NCBI GenBank assembly: GCA_034437515.1
Contig: DAOTTX010000463.1
Coordinates: 1 to 7,491 of the forward strand
From: DAOTTX01 sp034437515
GTDB taxonomy: Bacteria > Chloroflexota > Anaerolineae > Aggregatilineales > Phototrophicaceae
Length of the DNA: 7,491 bases
Reading direction: 5' to 3'
Both the position numbers and the translations under genes were made by a program. The notes under the pieces are model-generated. The model did no database searches. It saw only the letters and a list, made by a program, of their open reading frames with translations, and was not told the origin of the DNA. Below, in pieces: positions 6,148 through 7,491 of the stretch. Every line of letters starts with the position of its first letter. Positions within the stretch are counted from its first letter, which is position 1.

Positions 6148-6299
6148 TATAAGGTTGTCTCCTGTGGTACTAAGATTGCAAAAAGGTGGTGCGAGTAGAC
6201 AACATTTCTAACTACCCCCCACAGACTGTTGCTCTACACATAATTTTTGTCGCAGATGCTTACGCGGGATGGTGCATTTTATGTTAAACCGCTCGAACC
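6148..6299 (-). promoter_or_regulatory. Long structured 5' leader of the cold-shock gene, candidate RNA switch
   Basis: The predicted mRNA leader is about 150 nt. In minus-strand RNA order it has GTAGAGCAACA (6237-6227), CTGTGG (6224-6219), TGTTGTCTAC (6204-6195), CCACAG (6167-6162) and AGACAAC (6160-6154). The first and third pair over 10 bp with one bulged base. The third can instead pair over 7 bp with AGACAAC, and CTGTGG can pair over 6 bp with CCACAG. The last two pairings reach into the AGGAG ribosome binding site from both sides. The pairings are directly seen; a temperature or protein-controlled switch is inferred. No protein-coding gene is visible here. Confidence 0.5.
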
Positions 6300-6305
6300 A
6301 CATTT

Positions 6306-6335
6306 AGTCTATTAGATTGAATGTGAAGTTGTCAA
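6306..6335 (-). promoter_or_regulatory. Promoter of the cold-shock gene
   Basis: On the minus strand a perfect TTGACA -35 (6330-6335) is followed after 18 bases by TAGACT (6306-6311), four of six to the -10 consensus. Start of transcription would fall near 6299, about 150 nt before the cold-shock ATG. It is the best sigma-70-type promoter in the window. Bases 6336-6417, between it and the MFS remnant, show no gene and no clear terminator. Confidence 0.65.
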
Positions 6336-6417
6336 GCATTAAGGTGAGGGCAATTGCACATGACCTTTTTGTGCGATCTGCTCTTTTACCGAAAACTAAA
6401 GATGGGCAAAGTCGAGC

Positions 6418-7241
6418 TTAAGTGTTCCTTTGTTGTGAAACGCCAGGCTTTGCAAAGATCATGACCAGTGTGGCAGCCAACGCCAACACCAGAACAAGCC
6501 ACAACATAAAATCATAGCTACCCAAGCGATCGTACAATATCCCGGCACCGACAGGCGCAACTGTCGCCGCTGCCGTGAGGAAGATCGCCATGACGCTGGA
6601 GATGCGTCCGTAGTGCGTGGAACCGAATAGCTCCGCTATAATCGAGAGACGGGCCAGTGTCCGCGCACCGTAGGATGTGCCGAAAACGAGGATGAACAGC
6701 CCGATTGCGATTAGTGAGGAGCCAAGCAGCAGCAAGCCCATCGCAGCGGCTTGCATGGCAAAGATGCCCGCTATCATGACGCGACCTGACAAGCGACTAT
6801 CCAACGGTGCGAAGACCACACGCCCCGCCACCTGCATGATGCCAATCGAACCGCTGGCGACTGCTGCCGTGCTGGCGTCGATTCCGGTTTCAATCAGGAA
6901 AGGGATGAAGTGAACCCGGATAGCGGCAGCCGACAGATAAGACAGGCTGAAAGCCAGCGTCAGCATCCAGAAGAAGCGGCTGTGCAGCGCATACGAGAGT
7001 GACAAGCCGGGGCGCGGGAGTTCGGTGTCTTGATGCTTGATCGCGCCATCTGGTAAGAAGCCCAGATCATCGGGCGACGGCGCAGCACCAGCGCATGCGG
7101 CACAATGGTCGTCACAGCCAGCCCGATGCCGAGGATCAGAACGGCATCCCGCCAGCCATAAGCATTCAGTAGCGCATCCGACAGCGGAACGAAAATCGTG
7201 CTTGCCAATCCAGCGGCGAAGGTCACGATTGCCAACGTCAT
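6418..7241 (-). pseudogene. MFS transporter remnant, 5'-truncated and frameshifted
   Basis: This is the second part of a major facilitator superfamily transporter. Reading begins at the ATG 7239-7241 (MTLAIVTFAAGLASTIF...), with the TM5-6 region and YGWRDA, and continues to ALVLRRRP. Near 7068-7075 the frame must shift by one base to continue as DDLGFLPDG, the usual sequence after RRRP in this family. The rest runs intact through six more helices to the stop at 6418. About 130 N-terminal residues (TM1-4) expected for a ~400-residue transporter are missing; a YD-repeat scrap lies there instead. The stretch read in the other frame across 7075-7240 is a shadow. The family resembles monocarboxylate/oxalate-type MFS proteins, with unknown substrate. 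The single-base shift could be a sequencing error, but the truncation would remain. Confidence 0.75.
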
Positions 7242-7345
7242 ACTGCGCGATCATCTCGTCGTTGCCGCGCAGGTAGCGCCGGGTGATACCGCCGCTCGCG
7301 TCCGTTTCGAGGATCACATCACCGTAGGTGGAGAACTCGTCCCAC
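7237..7345 (-). pseudogene. YD-repeat (RHS-type) protein fragment
   Basis: About 35 codons on the minus strand read STYGDVILETDASGG, then ITRRYLRGND and IAQYD, which is characteristic of RHS/YD-repeat proteins (large secreted or cell-surface proteins, often toxin carriers). The frame is closed upstream by two stops at 7369-7374 and loses similarity just after the YD motif at 7237-7242, where the MFS remnant starts in another frame. It is far too short to be functional. It probably came from a deletion or recombination joining two loci. Confidence 0.65.
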
Positions 7346-7380
7346 CACCAGCAAGTGCATTGTATTACTTATTACATCGC

Positions 7381-7491
7381 GTGTAACTACTCAGGTGGGT
7401 GAAAAAAGCATCTTGGCAAATGGGAACAATGGGTAGAGAATAGCAATATGTCAAAGTATCCTACATGTCCCCCCGAATTAAGCCGCGAAGA
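7381..7491 (+). mobile_element. Possible left end of an insertion sequence with a truncated transposase start
   Basis: An ATG at 7448 opens a frame running off the window: MSKYPTCPPELSREE, only 14-15 codons. LSREE near the N-terminus is reminiscent of IS66-type transposases. The sequence from about 7382 (TGTAACTACTCAGGT) could be the element's terminal repeat, about 65 bases before the ATG, which is a plausible spacing. Neither a matching right end nor a target duplication can be seen. The neighbouring DNA is rearranged, which fits mobile-element activity. It could equally be the first codons of an unrelated gene. Confidence 0.3.

Noticed and set aside
6350..6417. Terminator after the MFS remnant (GCACA/TGTGC pair)
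   Set aside because: Five-base stem with a long loop and no T-run on the minus strand.
6677..6913. 78-codon + strand frame within the MFS remnant
   Set aside because: The opposite strand reads as MFS helices with family motifs; this frame has no ribosome binding site or domain.
1..7491. CRISPR array, tRNA or rRNA genes
   Set aside because: No regularly spaced direct repeats, no cloverleaf with TTCGANNC-type arm in a tRNA context, and no rRNA-like sequence were seen.

Overview
The window looks like a bacterial chromosome segment from a moderately GC-rich organism, with a clearly AT-richer piece at the left end. A Chloroflexota (Anaerolineae-like) host is my best guess. It rests on the gene mix (a LivG/LivF pair, a stand-alone receiver, a tandem-FHA protein) and on general protein flavour. 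It is not proven by any marker gene.

Left part (1-1767): a compact type II restriction-modification module. A beta-class DNA methyltransferase with an SPPY motif is followed, with a 14-base overlap, by a restriction endonuclease resembling the PmeII-type family. An extended -10 promoter overlaid by a perfect 14-bp palindrome precedes the pair. Base composition is much lower in GC than the rest, so the module was probably acquired. It ends one base before the start of livG.

Middle (1769-5883): livG and livF encode the two ATPases of a branched-chain amino acid type ABC importer. They overlap by 14 bases, and no permease or binding-protein gene is in view. livF converges on a stand-alone receiver-domain response regulator whose 5' coding region holds a perfect 27-nt inverted repeat. 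Divergent from that lies a LysE/RhtB-type amino acid exporter, then a two-FHA-domain protein. The FHA gene converges, with a 16-base overlap, on an inositol-monophosphatase-family gene.

Right part (5884-7491): a cold-shock protein gene on the minus strand has a consensus-like promoter, a leader of about 150 nt with mutually exclusive pairings around the ribosome binding site, and a strong intrinsic terminator whose T-tract runs into the start codon of the phosphatase gene. Beyond it lies decayed DNA: an MFS transporter that has lost its N-terminal part and carries a frameshift, joined to a scrap of a YD-repeat (RHS-type) protein. At the very edge is a possible start of an insertion sequence.

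No tRNA, rRNA or CRISPR array is visible. There is no gene-free stretch over 300 bases; the longest is 6148-6417, which holds the cold-shock leader and promoter. The most notable signals are the gene-exact placement of the restriction-modification module, the palindrome on its promoter, the candidate RNA switch before the cold-shock gene, and the long dyad inside the receiver gene.
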